A DNA stretch of 64,000 nucleotides from Pseudomonas citronellolis (GTDB lineage Bacteria; Pseudomonadota; Gammaproteobacteria; Pseudomonadales; Pseudomonadaceae): assembly GCF_900112375.1 (NCBI RefSeq), contig NZ_FOLS01000016.1, positions 1 through 64,000 of the forward strand. Direction: 5' to 3'. Of this stretch, positions 34,970 to 48,963 are shown in pieces. The translations under genes were made by a program, and so were the position numbers. The notes beneath the pieces were generated by a model. The model was not told the DNA's origin and searched no databases. It saw only the letters and a list, made by a program, of their open reading frames with translations. The stretch's first letter is position 1. Every line of letters starts with the position of its first letter.

Positions 34970-35755
34970 TCAGATCACCAACCGCCCACTCGCCACCAGC
35001 CGCGCCTGGCCGGCGATACGCACGCGGTCGCCTTCCAGCCGGCACCAGAGTTCGCCGCCGCGGGCCGAGCACTGCAAGGCGCGCAGCTGCAGCTTGCTCA
35101 GGCGCTGCGACCAGTAGGGGATCAGGCAGCAGTGGGCGGCGCCGGTGACCGGGTCTTCGTTGATGCCGATGGCCGGGGCGAAGAAGCGCGAGACGAAGTC
35201 ATGCTCGCCCTCCCCCCGCGCGGTGACTATCACGCCCAGGTACGGCAGCTTCGCCAGGGCGACGAAGTCCGGCGTGCAGGCGCGCACCGCCTCTTCCGAT
35301 TCCAGCAGCACCATCAGGTGCGCCGTGGTGGCGAGCGCGTCGACCACCGGCAGGCCCAGGGCCTGCTCCAGCTCCACGGTGCTGCCCGCCTCGCGCGGCG
35401 GCTGCGCCGGGAAGTCCAGGGCCAGGCGCTGGTCCTCGCGGTACACCCGCAGCGGGCCGGACAGCGAGTTCAGCTCCAGGCGCTCGCCCGGCTCGCCGAA
35501 CACTTCGAACAGCACATGGGCGCTGGCCAGGGTGGCGTGCCCGCACAGCGGCACCTCGGCGGCCGGGGTGAACCAGCGGATGCGCCAACCATCGGCCTCG
35601 CGGACCAGGAAGGCGGTCTCCGACAGGTTGTGCTCGGCGGCGATGTTCTGCATCAGCTCGTCGGCCAGCCAGGCGTCCAGGCGATAGACCATGGCCGGGT
35701 TGCCGGCGAACGGACGGTGGGTGAAGGCATCGACCTGGTGGAATTCGAGCTGCAT
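34970..35755 (-). CDS. PhzF-family isomerase/epimerase-like protein
   Basis: A 261-residue protein with start MQLEFHQVDAFTHRPFAGNP. It has the two-lobe diaminopimelate-epimerase fold of PhzF/YddE. Catalytic Glu46 lies in NLSETAFL. WFTPAAEVPLCGHATLASAH and GINEDPVTGAAHCCL are the substrate-anion loops. No phenazine genes are nearby; the role of such stand-alone members is unknown. Confidence 0.88.
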   Translation of the reverse strand: MQLEFHQVDAFTHRPFAGNPAMVYRLDAWLADELMQNIAAEHNLSETAFLVREADGWRIRWFTPAAEVPLCGHATLASAHVLFEVFGEPGERLELNSLSGPLRVYREDQRLALDFPAQPPREAGSTVELEQALGLPVVDALATTAHLMVLLESEEAVRACTPDFVALAKLPYLGVIVTARGEGEHDFVSRFFAPAIGINEDPVTGAAHCCLIPYWSQRLSKLQLRALQCSARGGELWCRLEGDRVRIAGQARLVASGRLVI

Positions 35756-35848
35756 GGCGTTCTCCTCTGAGTGGGGCTCCAGCATGCCGTCCCGCGCGTT
35801 CGGCGCTGCTATACAGTGTGCGACTTTCGCATCGGCACAGTCGCGCCC

Positions 35849-36319
35849 TCAGGCCCGGCCGATGGCGGCGAAACTGGCCGAGGTCAGCCCGGCCAGGGTC
35901 TCGGCGCTCAGCTCCACCTCCAGGCCGCGGCGTCCGGCGCTGACGTGGATGCTCGGGAACTGCCGGGCGGACTCGTCGATGAAGGTGCGCAGGCGCTTCT
36001 TCTGCCCCAGCGGGCTGATGCCGCCGACCAGGTAGCCGGTGGCGCGCTGCGCGGCGCTGGGCTCGGCCATGTCGGCCTTCTTCGCCCCGGCGGCGTGGGC
36101 CAGGGCCTTCAGGTCGAGGCTGCCGGCCACCGGTACCACGGCCACCAGTAGTTCGCCCTTCTCGGTGGCGGCGAGCAGCGTCTTGAACACCCGCGCCGGC
36201 TCCAGGCCGAGCTTCTCGGCGGCCTCCAGGCCGTAGGACGGCGCCTTGGGATCGTGTTCGTAGCTCAGCACGCGGTGCTCGGCGCGGGCCTTCTTCAGCA
36301 GGTCGATGGCGGGGGTCAT
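35849..36319 (-). CDS. YbaK/EbsC-type aminoacyl-tRNA deacylase
   Basis: A 156-residue protein (YbaK subgroup). FKTLLAATEKGELLVAVVPV and GYLVGGISPLGQKKRLRTFID carry the conserved Lys and the GG-SP-G-K loop that bind the 3' end of misacylated tRNA. It would hydrolyse Cys-tRNA(Pro) formed by ProRS. It is a single gene facing away from glpK. Confidence 0.9.
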   Translation of the reverse strand: MTPAIDLLKKARAEHRVLSYEHDPKAPSYGLEAAEKLGLEPARVFKTLLAATEKGELLVAVVPVAGSLDLKALAHAAGAKKADMAEPSAAQRATGYLVGGISPLGQKKRLRTFIDESARQFPSIHVSAGRRGLEVELSAETLAGLTSASFAAIGRA

Positions 36320-36421
36320 GGCGGTCCGGGGTCTGTCCGTGAACGATGCCCAAGCATAGCAAGGGTCGCCGGCCGAATCCGCCTGCGCGCGGCCCTTCAC
36401 CCGGCGCGCGGAATGGCCTAA

Positions 36422-38148
<1,727 letters not shown>

Positions 38149-38892
38149 CTATTCCTGTGCAGCGGGGGCTTCCAGTTGCGCCCACAGCGACGGGCCGCCG
38201 GTGGATTTTTCCACCGCGGCGAGGCGCACGGCGTGGGCCGCCAGTTCCTCGTCGCTGGCGCGGATCACCCGGGTCAGCGCGCGGCCGGCCGCCAGGCGGC
38301 GGATCGCGCTGGGCTGCGGGCGGCCGCTGCCGTCGCCCTCGGCGCCATGGCCGGCCAGCGACAGGCTGGTCTGGCCACCGGTCATCGCCAGGTAGACGTC
38401 GGCGAGAATCTCGGCGTCGAGCAGTGCGCCGTGCAGGTCGCGGCCGGAGTTGTCGACGCCGTAGCGCTTGCACAGGGCGTCGAGGTTGTTGCGCTGCCCC
38501 GGGTGGCGCTCGCGGGCCATCATCAGGGTGTCGAGCACCGAGCAGTAGTCGCTGACCTCGGCGCGCTCGCTCTGCCCCAGCAGGGCGAACTCGTTGTTGA
38601 TGAAGCCGATGTCGAACGCCGCGTTGTGGATGATCAACTGGGCGCCGTGGATGAACTCGAAGAACTCGTCGGCCACCTCGCGGAAGCGCGGCTTGTCCTT
38701 GACGTATTCGTTGGTGATGCCGTGGACGGCGATGGCGCCTTCGTCGATCTCGCGATCGGGCTGCAGGTAGACGTGGAAGTGGCGGCCGGTGAGGCGGCGG
38801 CCTTCCAGCTCGACGCAGCCGATCTCGATGATCCGGTGGCCATCGGTGACCGGCATGCCGGTGGTTTCGGTATCCAGTACGACGCTGCGCAT
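38149..38892 (-). CDS. dnaQ: DNA polymerase III epsilon subunit (proofreading exonuclease)
   Basis: A 247-residue protein. DEDDh exonuclease motifs: D7-x-E9 (LDTETTG), HNAAFDIGFINNE, and HGALLDAEILADVY with the general-base His and final Asp. The C-terminal 60 residues (HAVRLAAVEKSTGG...) bind the alpha subunit. It is oriented away from a close rnhA neighbour 56 bases upstream, the usual rnhA-dnaQ pair. Confidence 0.93.
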   Translation of the reverse strand: MRSVVLDTETTGMPVTDGHRIIEIGCVELEGRRLTGRHFHVYLQPDREIDEGAIAVHGITNEYVKDKPRFREVADEFFEFIHGAQLIIHNAAFDIGFINNEFALLGQSERAEVSDYCSVLDTLMMARERHPGQRNNLDALCKRYGVDNSGRDLHGALLDAEILADVYLAMTGGQTSLSLAGHGAEGDGSGRPQPSAIRRLAAGRALTRVIRASDEELAAHAVRLAAVEKSTGGPSLWAQLEAPAAQE

Positions 38893-38948
38893 TTCAGGAC
38901 CTTGTAGCTTTGACCATGGAGGGCGCCCGCGGGCGCCCGTTGCAATAT

Positions 38949-39395
38949 TCAGCGCGGCAGTTCGGCGACGCCGCGGTTGGCGAGCATGTCGGCGCGCTCG
39001 TTGCCGGGGTGCCCGGTGTGGCCGCGCACCCACTGCCACTCGACATTATGCCGGTTGACCTGCTCGTCCAGCGCCTGCCACAGGTCGGCATTCTTCACCG
39101 GCTGCTTGGCGGCGGTCTTCCAGCCGCGCTTCTTCCAGTTCGGCAACCATTCCTTGATGCCTTTCATCACGTACTCGGAGTCGGTGACCAGGCGGATCTC
39201 GCAGGACCGCTTGAGCGCCGCCAGGGCCATGATGGCCGCCGTCAGCTCCATGCGGTTGTTGGTGGTCTCCAGCTCGCCGCCCCAGAGTTCGCGCTCGGCG
39301 CCCTTGTAGAACAGCACCGCGCCCCAGCCACCGCGGCCGGGGTTGCCCTTGCAGGCGCCGTCGGTATAGATGACGACCTTCTCTTCTTCGCTCAT
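38949..39395 (-). CDS. rnhA: Ribonuclease HI
   Basis: A 148-residue protein. D10 ([17 protein letters not shown]), E48 ([10 protein letters not shown]), D70 ([11 protein letters not shown]) and the late D (ADMLANRGV) form the active site, and the basic handle [15 protein letters not shown] is present. It degrades RNA in RNA-DNA hybrids. It is upstream of dnaQ on the same strand. Confidence 0.96.
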   Translation of the reverse strand: MSEEEKVVIYTDGACKGNPGRGGWGAVLFYKGAERELWGGELETTNNRMELTAAIMALAALKRSCEIRLVTDSEYVMKGIKEWLPNWKKRGWKTAAKQPVKNADLWQALDEQVNRHNVEWQWVRGHTGHPGNERADMLANRGVAELPR

Positions 39396-39464
39396 ATCAC
39401 CTTCAGTACGGCCCGCGGCGTCCCGCCCCGGGATGGTGGCACGAGGGACTGGCGAAGGCCGTCG

Positions 39465-40223
39465 CTAGATTTCCGAATCGCGCCGGCTGACCTTGGCCAC
39501 CGGCAGCGGCACCAGTTGGCCGCGGGCCTCGCGGCGAGCCTGGCGCAACGGCCGCAGGCCGACCACCAGCTTGCGCGCCACCAGCAGGTAGAAGCCGGCG
39601 CCGGTGCCCTTGAGGCCCGCGCCCCAGCCTTCCATGCGCGCCAGGCGCGCCTGCCAGACAGCCGAGGCAAGCGGCGGACGATAGCACCCGAAGCGGCGTT
39701 TCTCCAGCGCGAAGCCCAGCAGGTTGAGCCAGTCGCAGACGCGCCCGGGGGAAATGCAGCGCGCCCGGCCCAGGCCGTCGGAAGCGAAATAATGCCGCAG
39801 GCCCCAGGCACTGCGCGGATTGACGCCGATCACCAGCAGGTGCCCGCCGGGGCGCACACTGCGCGCGGCTTCACGCAGCAGGCGGTGCGGCGACAGGCAG
39901 AAGTCCAGGCCGTGCTGCAACAGCACCACGTCGGCGGCGTGCTCGCCCAGCGGCCAGGCGCATTCGTCGCAGGCGATCTCCACCCCCGGCAGCGGCGGCC
40001 CCAGGCGCACGCCGCGCTGGATGTTGCCGGTGCTCTCCGGCAGCTCTGCGTGCGGGCCGTAGTGCACCAGGTAGCCGCCGAAGTAGCGCTGCAGCTCGTC
40101 GCAGAGCAGGCGCTGCTCCTCGGCCAGCATCATGGCGCCCAGCGGCCCGGCGAACCAGTCGCGCGCCTCGGCGATCAGCTCCAGCCAGTCGGCATCGGCC
40201 TGGGCGAAGGGTTCTCGTTCCAT
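39465..40223 (-). CDS. SAM-dependent methyltransferase (class I)
   Basis: A 252-residue protein. The motif regions are weak at the glycine loop, but VVLLQHGLDFCLSPHRLLREAARSVRPGGHLLVIGVNPRS is the post-I/IV segment of methyltransferase family 11, with the RPGG turn. The position between rnhA and gloB is conserved in Pseudomonas; the substrate is unknown. Confidence 0.82.
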   Translation of the reverse strand: MEREPFAQADADWLELIAEARDWFAGPLGAMMLAEEQRLLCDELQRYFGGYLVHYGPHAELPESTGNIQRGVRLGPPLPGVEIACDECAWPLGEHAADVVLLQHGLDFCLSPHRLLREAARSVRPGGHLLVIGVNPRSAWGLRHYFASDGLGRARCISPGRVCDWLNLLGFALEKRRFGCYRPPLASAVWQARLARMEGWGAGLKGTGAGFYLLVARKLVVGLRPLRQARREARGQLVPLPVAKVSRRDSEI

Positions 40224-40348
40224 TCTCACCACCCCCTGAAACAGGTTGGCTGTCGCCGCCAGGAGGGCGGTCGACGCCGTTCGGCGAACACAGGACGGCA
40301 CATTCGCACTACTATGCGCCAACCCATTCCGCTTAGCGACATCCGGCC

Positions 40349-41128
40349 ATGATACAGATCGACGCGCTACCCGCCTTTTCCGACAACTACATCTGGCTGT
40401 TGCAGGATGTGACCACCCGGACCTGCGCGGTGGTCGACCCGGGCGACGCCGCGCCGGTGGAGGCCTGGCTGGCCGCGCACCCGGATTGGCGCCTGACCGA
40501 CATCCTGGTCACCCACCACCACCAGGACCACGTCGGCGGCGTGGCGCGCCTGAAACAGACCAGCGGCGCCCGCGTGCTGGGCCCGGCCGGCGAGCGCATC
40601 CCGGCCATCGACCTGGCGCTGCGCGACGGCGAGCGCGTCGAGGTGCTGGGCCTGGGCTTCGAGGTCATCGAGGTGCCCGGCCACACCCTCGGGCACATCG
40701 CCTATTACCATGCGGACGCCGACGCGCCCCTGCTGTTCTGCGGCGACACCCTGTTCGCCGGCGGCTGCGGCCGCCTGTTCGAGGGCACCCCGGCGCAGAT
40801 GCACGCCTCCCTGGGCCGCCTCGCCGCGCTGCCGGGCGCCACCGGCGTGTACTGCGCCCACGAATACACCCTGAGCAACCTGCGCTTCGCCCGCGCGGTG
40901 GAGCCTGGCAACGCCGAGCTGGCCGCGCGCTTCGACGAGGTCAGCGTCTGGCGCGAACAGGGCCGCATCAGCCTGCCCTCCAGCATTGCCCTGGAACGGG
41001 CCACCAACCCCTTCCTGCGCACCTCGGAAAACAGCGTGAAAAAAGCCGCCGACGAGCGGAACGGCGGGCCGACAGCCAGCCCCGCAGAGGTTTTTGCGGT
41101 CATTCGGCAATGGAAAGATAAATTCTGA
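40349..41128 (+). CDS. gloB: Hydroxyacylglutathione hydrolase (glyoxalase II)
   Basis: A 259-residue metallo-beta-lactamase-fold enzyme. Metal ligands lie in [33 protein letters not shown] and [12 protein letters not shown], all as in GloB. It hydrolyses S-D-lactoylglutathione in methylglyoxal detoxification. It is divergent from the methyltransferase and 79 bases before mltD. Confidence 0.95.
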   Translation: MIQIDALPAFSDNYIWLLQDVTTRTCAVVDPGDAAPVEAWLAAHPDWRLTDILVTHHHQDHVGGVARLKQTSGARVLGPAGERIPAIDLALRDGERVEVLGLGFEVIEVPGHTLGHIAYYHADADAPLLFCGDTLFAGGCGRLFEGTPAQMHASLGRLAALPGATGVYCAHEYTLSNLRFARAVEPGNAELAARFDEVSVWREQGRISLPSSIALERATNPFLRTSENSVKKAADERNGGPTASPAEVFAVIRQWKDKF

Positions 41129-41207
41129 GGTCTGGCGAAATCTTGACCACGTCCGGCGCGGTTTCTAGAATCCCCGAAATTTTTACCCTGGACAAAGTCA
41201 TCCGCCA

Positions 41208-42815
41208 ATGCCGCCAAAGACCAGTAAGACCAGCGATCTAGACGCATTGGCTCGTGCCATACGAGTCTCCGTCCTGCTCGGCGCCGGCGCCCTCGCCGGC
41301 TGCCAGACCAGCCAGCACAGCGGCACCGACCAGGACGCCCTGACCTATCGCCCCGCCAGCCGCGCGGTGGACGTACAGTTCAACCCGGCCTACGCCGACA
41401 GCGACATCTGGCAGCGCATGCGCCACGGCTTCCAGCTACAGGCCGACGCCACCGACACCAACCCGCGCATCGAACGCCAGCGCCTGTGGTTCGTCAGCAA
41501 CCAGGCCTTCATCGAGCAGGCCTCCGAGCGCGGCAGCCCCTACATGCACTACGTGGTGGAGCGCCTGGAAGAGCGGCAGATGCCGCTGGAACTGGCGCTG
41601 CTGCCGATGATCGAGAGCGCCTACAACCCCCTCGCCGTGTCCCGCGCCCAGGCGGTGGGCCTGTGGCAGTTCATCCCCACCACCGGCACCCACTTCAACC
41701 TGCGCCAGACCAGCTGGTACGACGGCCGCCGCGACATCAAGGCCTCGACCAACGCGGCGCTGACCTACCTGAACCGCCTGCACGACATGTTCAACGGCGA
41801 CTGGCTGCTCGCCCTGGCCGCCTACAACGCCGGCGAAGGCACCGTCAGCCGCGCCATCGAGCGCAACCAGAAGCTCGGCCTGCCGACCGACTACTGGAAC
41901 CTGCCGCTGCCCCAGGAAACCCAGGACTACGTGCCCAAGCTGCTGGCCCTGTCGCAGCTGGTGATGTCGCCGGAAGCCTACGGCATCAACCTCAACCCCA
42001 TCGCCAACGAATCCTACTTCGCCGCGGTGAAGGTCAAGCCCGGCCTGGACCTGTCGCGCGTCGCGGCGCTGGCCGAACTCGACGAGGACGAGCTGTACCT
42101 GCTCAACCCGGCCTTCAAGCGCCGCATCACCATGGACGGCCCGCAGCAGCTGCTGGTGCCCAAGGAGAAGGTGGAACGCCTCAAGGCCGGCCTCGCCACC
42201 CTGCAGCCCCAGGACCTGGTGAGCTGGAAGCAGTACAAGGTGCGCCGCGGCGACAGCCTGCGCAGCATCGCGGCCAAGCACGGCATCAGCGTGGCCGAGC
42301 TCAAGAGCAGCAACCGCCTGAGCTCCAACCGCGTGCGCAACGGCCAGGCGCTGCTGATCCCGGCCAAGGGCAGCCGCATGCCGGAACTGGAGCCCGCGCG
42401 CCAGGTGGCCAAGGCCGGCGTGACCAAGGCGCCCAGCCTGGCCAACGCCACCCGCAGCTACAAGGTCAAGAGCGGCGACAACCTCTGGCAGATCGCCCGC
42501 GCCACCGGTGTCGGCGTCGACGACCTGAAGCGCTGGAACGGCCTGGACGGCCACGGCGTCAAGCCCGGCCAGGTGCTCAAGCTGCAAGGCGCCACCCAGC
42601 TGGCATCGCGCAGCGGCGCCAGCGGCAAGGCCAAGCAGCAACAGCAGGAAGCGGCGACCTACTACAAGGTCAAGCAGGGCGATTCCATGTACCTGATCGC
42701 CAAGCGCTTCAACGTCGAGATGCAGCACATCAAGCGCTGGAACCCGCGCAGCAGCGCCCACGCGCTCAAGCCTGGGCAGACGTTGACGCTTTATCTCGAT
42801 ACCGCGAGCCGCTGA
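41208..42815 (+). CDS. mltD: Membrane-bound lytic murein transglycosylase D
   Basis: A 535-residue lipoprotein. The signal with lipobox LAGC (C at about 29) is followed by an SLT domain with catalytic Glu in LLPMIESAYNP, ALGLWQFIPTTG-like GLWQFIP and LALAAYNAGEGTV. Three LysM modules follow (about 340-385 YKVRRGDSLRSIA, 422-465 YKVKSGDNLWQIA, 485-530 YKVKQGDSMYLIA), which bind peptidoglycan. It cleaves the MurNAc-GlcNAc bond to a 1,6-anhydro end. Confidence 0.94.
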   Translation: MPPKTSKTSDLDALARAIRVSVLLGAGALAGCQTSQHSGTDQDALTYRPASRAVDVQFNPAYADSDIWQRMRHGFQLQADATDTNPRIERQRLWFVSNQAFIEQASERGSPYMHYVVERLEERQMPLELALLPMIESAYNPLAVSRAQAVGLWQFIPTTGTHFNLRQTSWYDGRRDIKASTNAALTYLNRLHDMFNGDWLLALAAYNAGEGTVSRAIERNQKLGLPTDYWNLPLPQETQDYVPKLLALSQLVMSPEAYGINLNPIANESYFAAVKVKPGLDLSRVAALAELDEDELYLLNPAFKRRITMDGPQQLLVPKEKVERLKAGLATLQPQDLVSWKQYKVRRGDSLRSIAAKHGISVAELKSSNRLSSNRVRNGQALLIPAKGSRMPELEPARQVAKAGVTKAPSLANATRSYKVKSGDNLWQIARATGVGVDDLKRWNGLDGHGVKPGQVLKLQGATQLASRSGASGKAKQQQQEAATYYKVKQGDSMYLIAKRFNVEMQHIKRWNPRSSAHALKPGQTLTLYLDTASR

Positions 42816-43383
42816 TTTCCCGTCCGGCCCAGCAATGGCGTTGGCGGCAGGTGCGGTGTAGCGGCGTATAACCGCGAACGGTTATACGCCCTACGCCCCT
42901 TGCGATGTTCTTCGTAGGATCGAGGGGGACGCCTAGTTCTTGCTCGCGAACAAACGCGGTGCCATGCGGTTCGCGAGCAAGCTCGCTCCTACGAGAATCG
43001 TTGCCAACCGGTGATGTAGGAGCGGACTCCGTCCGCGATTGCCGATCCGTTGCAGCAAACCCCGCGGTGGCACTGAAACCCCGCCGGCGCTCCCCGCCCC
43101 CGGCAACTTTTTCCCCGAAAGCACGGCCTAAGCTTCCGGCCCGAGCTTTTTCCCCGCAATACAAGCTGTTACCGTGGCCCTCTCGGGACGCCCGTGCAAG
43201 CGCCGGCGCGCCGTCGCCCGCCGCGCCGTGCGTCCGCTGCCGCCCCTTGCACGGGACGGGCCCCAACCAGTACAAACGATGCCAGCCCGAACGCACCTAC
43301 GAGCAGACCATGCCCAGAATGCCGACCAGCGCCCCCCGCCCCGCACCCGCGCCCACCACCGGATCGGCGGCGGAGCGCCGTCG
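42816..43383. repeat. Intergenic repeat region upstream of the yej-type operon
   Basis: No gene seen. It holds an inverted GTAGGGCG palindrome (42861-42893), an interrupted REP (42913-42950), an inverted intact REP (42970-42993) and a direct REP with GCGGACTCCGTCCGC arms (43016-43040). The remaining 340 bases (43041-43383) are very GC-rich, with two direct copies of CTTTTTCCCCG about 39 bases apart; the operon promoter must lie there. Confidence 0.7.
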
Positions 43384-45207
43384 ATGAAGCTCCGCGCCCT
43401 CCTCCTGCTCGGCCTGCTCGGCCTGGGCGCCGGCCTGCAGGCCGCGCCGCAACATGCCATCACCCTCTACGACGAGGCGCCGAAATACCCGGCCGGCTAC
43501 CGCCACTTCGACTTCGTCAACCCCGACGCCCCCAAGGGCGGCACCCTGCGGCTCTCCGACACCGGCGGCTTCGACAGCCTCAACCCGTTCATCCCCAAGG
43601 GCAACCCGGCCTCGCAGATCAGCCTCATCTACGACACCCTGACCTTCCATTCCCTCGACGAGCCCTTCACCGAATACGGCCTGCTCGCCGAGAAGATCGA
43701 GAAGGACCCCGAGCAGCGCTTCGTGCGCTTCTACCTGCGCCCCCAGGCGCGCTTCAACGACGGCACCCCGGTCACCGCCGACGACGTGGTCTTCACCTTC
43801 CAGACGCTGATCAAGCAGGGCGACCCGATGTACCGCAACTACTACGCGGACGTCGACAAGGTGGTGGCCGAGGACAAACTGCGCGTGCGCTTCGACTTCA
43901 AGCGCCCGGGCAACCGCGAGCTGCCGCTGATCCTCGGCCAGCTGCAGATACTGCCCAAGCACTGGTGGGCCAGCCGCGACTTCGCCAAGACCAGTCTGGA
44001 GCCGCCGCTGGGCAGCGGCCCCTACCGCGTCGCCAAGGTCGACCCGGGCCGCTCGATCCGCTACGAGCGGGTCAAGGACTACTGGGCCAGGGACCTGCCG
44101 GTGAACCGCGGCTTCAACAACTTCGACGCCGTGGTGGTGGACTCCTACCGCGACCTGACCGTGGCCCTGGAAGCCTTCAAGGCCGGGCAGTTCGACTTCA
44201 ACGAGGAGCGCATCGCGAAGAACTGGGCCACCGCCTACGACTCGCCGGCGATACGCGACGGCCGCATCGTCCGCCAGGAGCTGCACAACGACAACCCCTG
44301 GGGCATGCAGGGCTTCGCCTTCAACACCCGCCGCCCGGTGTTCCAGGACGCGCGGGTGCGCGAGGCCATCAGCCTGCTGTTCGACTTCGAGTGGACCAAC
44401 AAGCAGCTGTTCTTCGGCTCCTACAAGCGTGACCGCAGCTACTTCGAGAACTCCGAGATGGCCGCCCACGAACTGCCCGACGCGCAGGAGCTGGCGATCC
44501 TCGAACCGCTGCGCGGCAAATTGCCGCCGCAGGTCTTCGACAAAGTCTACGAGCCGCCGGTCAGCGACGGCAGCGGCATCATCCGCGAGCAGAAGCGCAA
44601 GGCCTACAAGCTGCTGCTGGAGGCCGGCTACAAGATCGTCGACGACCGCATGGTCGGCCCCGACGGCAAGCCGCTGAGCTTCGAATTCATGCTGGTGCAG
44701 GCCGACTTCCTGCGCGTGCTGCTGCCCTACAAGCGCAACCTCGCCGAGCTGGGCATCGACATGCAGATCCGCGTGGTGGACATCTCCCAGTACATCAACC
44801 GCCTGCGCTCGCGGGACTTCGACATGATGGTCGCCAGCTGGCCGCAGTCCAACTCGCCGGGCAACGAGCAGCGCGAGTTCTGGCATTCGGCCAGCGCCGA
44901 CAACCCCGGCAGCCGCAACTTCATCGGCCTGCGCGACGCGGCCATCGACGAACTGGTGGACGGCCTGATCAAGGCCGACTCGCGCGACTCCCTGGTGCGC
45001 CACGCCCGCGCCCTGGACCGCGCCCTGCAGTGGGGCCATTACGTGGTGCCCAACTGGTACCTGGACACCTGGCGCCTGGCCTACTGGAACCGCATCGCCC
45101 ACCCCGCGAAGCTGCCGCCCTACAGCTACGCGCTGATGACCTGGTGGCAGGCCCGCGACAAGGCCGAGCCGACTCAGGCCGTGACCCAGGCGCAGGAGAC
45201 CCGCTGA
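43384..45207 (+). CDS. yejA: Peptide ABC transporter, periplasmic substrate-binding protein (YejA-like)
   Basis: A 607-residue SBP_bac_5 protein. I chose the ATG at 43384 (GGAG 9-12 bases upstream), giving signal [20 protein letters not shown]. Family segments: [65 protein letters not shown] and the hinge [23 protein letters not shown]. It delivers oligopeptides (microcin-C-like compounds in the E. coli homologue) to YejBE. It overlaps yejB (TGATG). Confidence 0.9.
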   Translation: MKLRALLLLGLLGLGAGLQAAPQHAITLYDEAPKYPAGYRHFDFVNPDAPKGGTLRLSDTGGFDSLNPFIPKGNPASQISLIYDTLTFHSLDEPFTEYGLLAEKIEKDPEQRFVRFYLRPQARFNDGTPVTADDVVFTFQTLIKQGDPMYRNYYADVDKVVAEDKLRVRFDFKRPGNRELPLILGQLQILPKHWWASRDFAKTSLEPPLGSGPYRVAKVDPGRSIRYERVKDYWARDLPVNRGFNNFDAVVVDSYRDLTVALEAFKAGQFDFNEERIAKNWATAYDSPAIRDGRIVRQELHNDNPWGMQGFAFNTRRPVFQDARVREAISLLFDFEWTNKQLFFGSYKRDRSYFENSEMAAHELPDAQELAILEPLRGKLPPQVFDKVYEPPVSDGSGIIREQKRKAYKLLLEAGYKIVDDRMVGPDGKPLSFEFMLVQADFLRVLLPYKRNLAELGIDMQIRVVDISQYINRLRSRDFDMMVASWPQSNSPGNEQREFWHSASADNPGSRNFIGLRDAAIDELVDGLIKADSRDSLVRHARALDRALQWGHYVVPNWYLDTWRLAYWNRIAHPAKLPPYSYALMTWWQARDKAEPTQAVTQAQETR

Positions 45208-46292
45208 TGCTCGCCTACATCCTGCGCCGCCTGCTGCTGATCGTGCCGACGCTGTTCGGCATCCTGCTGATCAACTTCATCATCATCCAGGCCGCCCCCG
45301 GCGGGCCGGTGGACCAGATGATCGCCAAGCTCGAAGGCGTCAACGCCGCCGCCGGCGGGGCCACCGGGCGCATCGCCGGCTCCGGCGGCGAGCTGGCCTC
45401 CTCCGGCGGCTCGCACTACCGCGGCGGCCAGGGCCTGGACCCGGAGCTGGTGAAGGAGATCGAGCGCATGTACGGCTTCGACAAGCCGGCGCCCGAGCGC
45501 TTCTGGATCATGCTCAAGAACTACGTGCACCTGGACTTCGGCAGCAGCTTCTTCCGCGACGCCAAGGTCACCGACCTGATCATCGAGAAGCTGCCGGTGT
45601 CCATCTCCCTGGGGCTGTGGAGCACTCTGATCATGTACCTGGTGTCCATCCCCCTGGGCATCGCCAAGGCAGTGCGCAACGGCAGCCAGTTCGACATATG
45701 GACCAGCTCGGCGATCATCATCGGCTACGCCATCCCCGCCTTCCTCTTCGCCATCCTGCTGGTGGTGCTGTTCGCCGGCGGCAGCTACTGGGACTGGTTC
45801 CCCCTGCGCGGGCTGACCTCCAACGACTTCGACGAGCTGAGCACCTTCGGCAAGGTCAAGGACTACTTCTGGCACCTGGCCCTGCCGATCACCGCCCTGG
45901 TCATCGGCAACTTCGCCACCATCACCCTGCTGACCAAGAACAGCTTCCTCGACGAGATCGGCAAGCAATACGTGGTCACCGCCCGCGCCAAGGGCCTGAC
46001 CGAGCGCCAGGTGCTCTACGGCCACGTGTTCCGCAACGCCATGCTGCTGATCATCGCCGGCCTGCCCTCGGCGCTGCTGGGGGTGTTCTTCACCGGCTCG
46101 CTGCTGATCGAGGTGATCTTCTCCCTCGACGGCCTGGGCCTGCTCAGCTTCGAGTCGGCGCTCAACCGCGACTACCCGGTGGTGTTCGGCACCCTGTTCA
46201 TCTTCACCCTGTTCGGTCTGATCATGAAGCTGGTCAGCGACGTCCTCTACACCCTCGTCGATCCGCGCATCGACTTCGAGAACCGGGAGTGA
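45207..46292 (+). CDS. yejB: Peptide ABC transporter permease (YejB-like)
   Basis: A 361-residue membrane protein. The first helix ([21 protein letters not shown]) is typical of DppB/YejB. A Gly/Ser-rich periplasmic insertion (about 45-85) is characteristic of YejB. The EAA loop ([21 protein letters not shown]) contacts the ATPase. It is transcribed between yejA and yejE with 4-base spacing. Confidence 0.92.
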   Translation: MLAYILRRLLLIVPTLFGILLINFIIIQAAPGGPVDQMIAKLEGVNAAAGGATGRIAGSGGELASSGGSHYRGGQGLDPELVKEIERMYGFDKPAPERFWIMLKNYVHLDFGSSFFRDAKVTDLIIEKLPVSISLGLWSTLIMYLVSIPLGIAKAVRNGSQFDIWTSSAIIIGYAIPAFLFAILLVVLFAGGSYWDWFPLRGLTSNDFDELSTFGKVKDYFWHLALPITALVIGNFATITLLTKNSFLDEIGKQYVVTARAKGLTERQVLYGHVFRNAMLLIIAGLPSALLGVFFTGSLLIEVIFSLDGLGLLSFESALNRDYPVVFGTLFIFTLFGLIMKLVSDVLYTLVDPRIDFENRE

Positions 46293-46296
46293 TCCG

Positions 46297-47316
46297 ATGC
46301 GCCTGTCCCCGATGAACCAGCGCCGCTGGGCGCGCTTCAAGGCCAACAAGCGCGGCTGGTGGTCGCTGTGGCTGTTCCTCGCGCTGTTCGTGCTGAGCCT
46401 GGGCGCCGAGCTGATCGCCAACGACAGGCCGCTGGCGGTGCACTACGACGGCCAGTGGTACTTCCCGGTGCTCAAGCGCTACCCGGAGACCGTGTTCGGC
46501 GGCGAATTCCCCCTGGAGGGCAACTACAAGGCGCCCTACATGCGCCAGCAGTTCGCCGAGAAGGACGCCTGGGTGCTCTGGCCGCCGATCACCTACAGCT
46601 ACGACAGCATCAACTACGACCTGCGCGTGCCGGTGCCCTCGGCGCCGAGCCGGGAGAACCTGCTGGGCACCGACGACCAGGCCCGCGACGTGCTGGCCCG
46701 GGTGATCTACGGCTTCCGCATCTCGGTGCTGTTCGCCCTGGTGCTGACCCTGCTCAGCTCGCTGATCGGCGTGCTGGTCGGCGCCCTGCAGGGCTTCTAC
46801 GGCGGCTGGGTAGACCTGCTCGGCCAGCGCTTCCTGGAAATCTGGTCGGGCCTGCCGGTGCTCTACCTGCTGATCATCCTCGCCAGCTTCGTGCAGCCGA
46901 ACTTCTGGTGGCTGCTGGGCATCATGCTGCTGTTCTCCTGGATGAGCCTGGTGGACGTGGTGCGCGCCGAGTTCCTCCGCGGGCGCAACCTGGAATACGT
47001 GCGCGCGGCCCGCGCCCTGGGCATGAAGAACGGCAAGATCATGTTCCGCCACATCCTGCCCAACGCGATGATCTCCACCCTGACCTTCATGCCCTTCATC
47101 CTCACCGGCGCCATCGCCACCCTGACCTCCCTGGACTTCCTCGGCTTCGGCCTGCCAGCCGGCTCGCCGTCCCTCGGCGAGCTGGTCGCCCAGGGCAAGT
47201 CCAACCTGCAGGCGCCGTGGCTGGGGATCAGCGCCTTCGTGGTGCTGGCGCTGATGCTCAGCCTGCTGGTGTTCATCGGCGAGGCCGCCCGCGATGCCTT
47301 CGACCCGAGGAAGTGA
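46297..47316 (+). CDS. yejE: Peptide ABC transporter permease (YejE-like)
   Basis: A 339-residue membrane protein of the DppC/YejE type. A cytoplasmic basic start (MNQRRWARFKANKRGWWSLW), one helix, a large periplasmic loop with YDSINYDLRVPVPSAPSRENLLGTDDQARDV, then five helices. The EAA motif is VRAARALGMKNGKIMFRHILPNA. It pairs with YejB. Confidence 0.92.
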   Translation: MRLSPMNQRRWARFKANKRGWWSLWLFLALFVLSLGAELIANDRPLAVHYDGQWYFPVLKRYPETVFGGEFPLEGNYKAPYMRQQFAEKDAWVLWPPITYSYDSINYDLRVPVPSAPSRENLLGTDDQARDVLARVIYGFRISVLFALVLTLLSSLIGVLVGALQGFYGGWVDLLGQRFLEIWSGLPVLYLLIILASFVQPNFWWLLGIMLLFSWMSLVDVVRAEFLRGRNLEYVRAARALGMKNGKIMFRHILPNAMISTLTFMPFILTGAIATLTSLDFLGFGLPAGSPSLGELVAQGKSNLQAPWLGISAFVVLALMLSLLVFIGEAARDAFDPRK

Positions 47317-47317
47317 G

Positions 47318-48943
<1,626 letters not shown>

Positions 48944-48963
48944 CCTGCAAGGAAGGAACGAAC

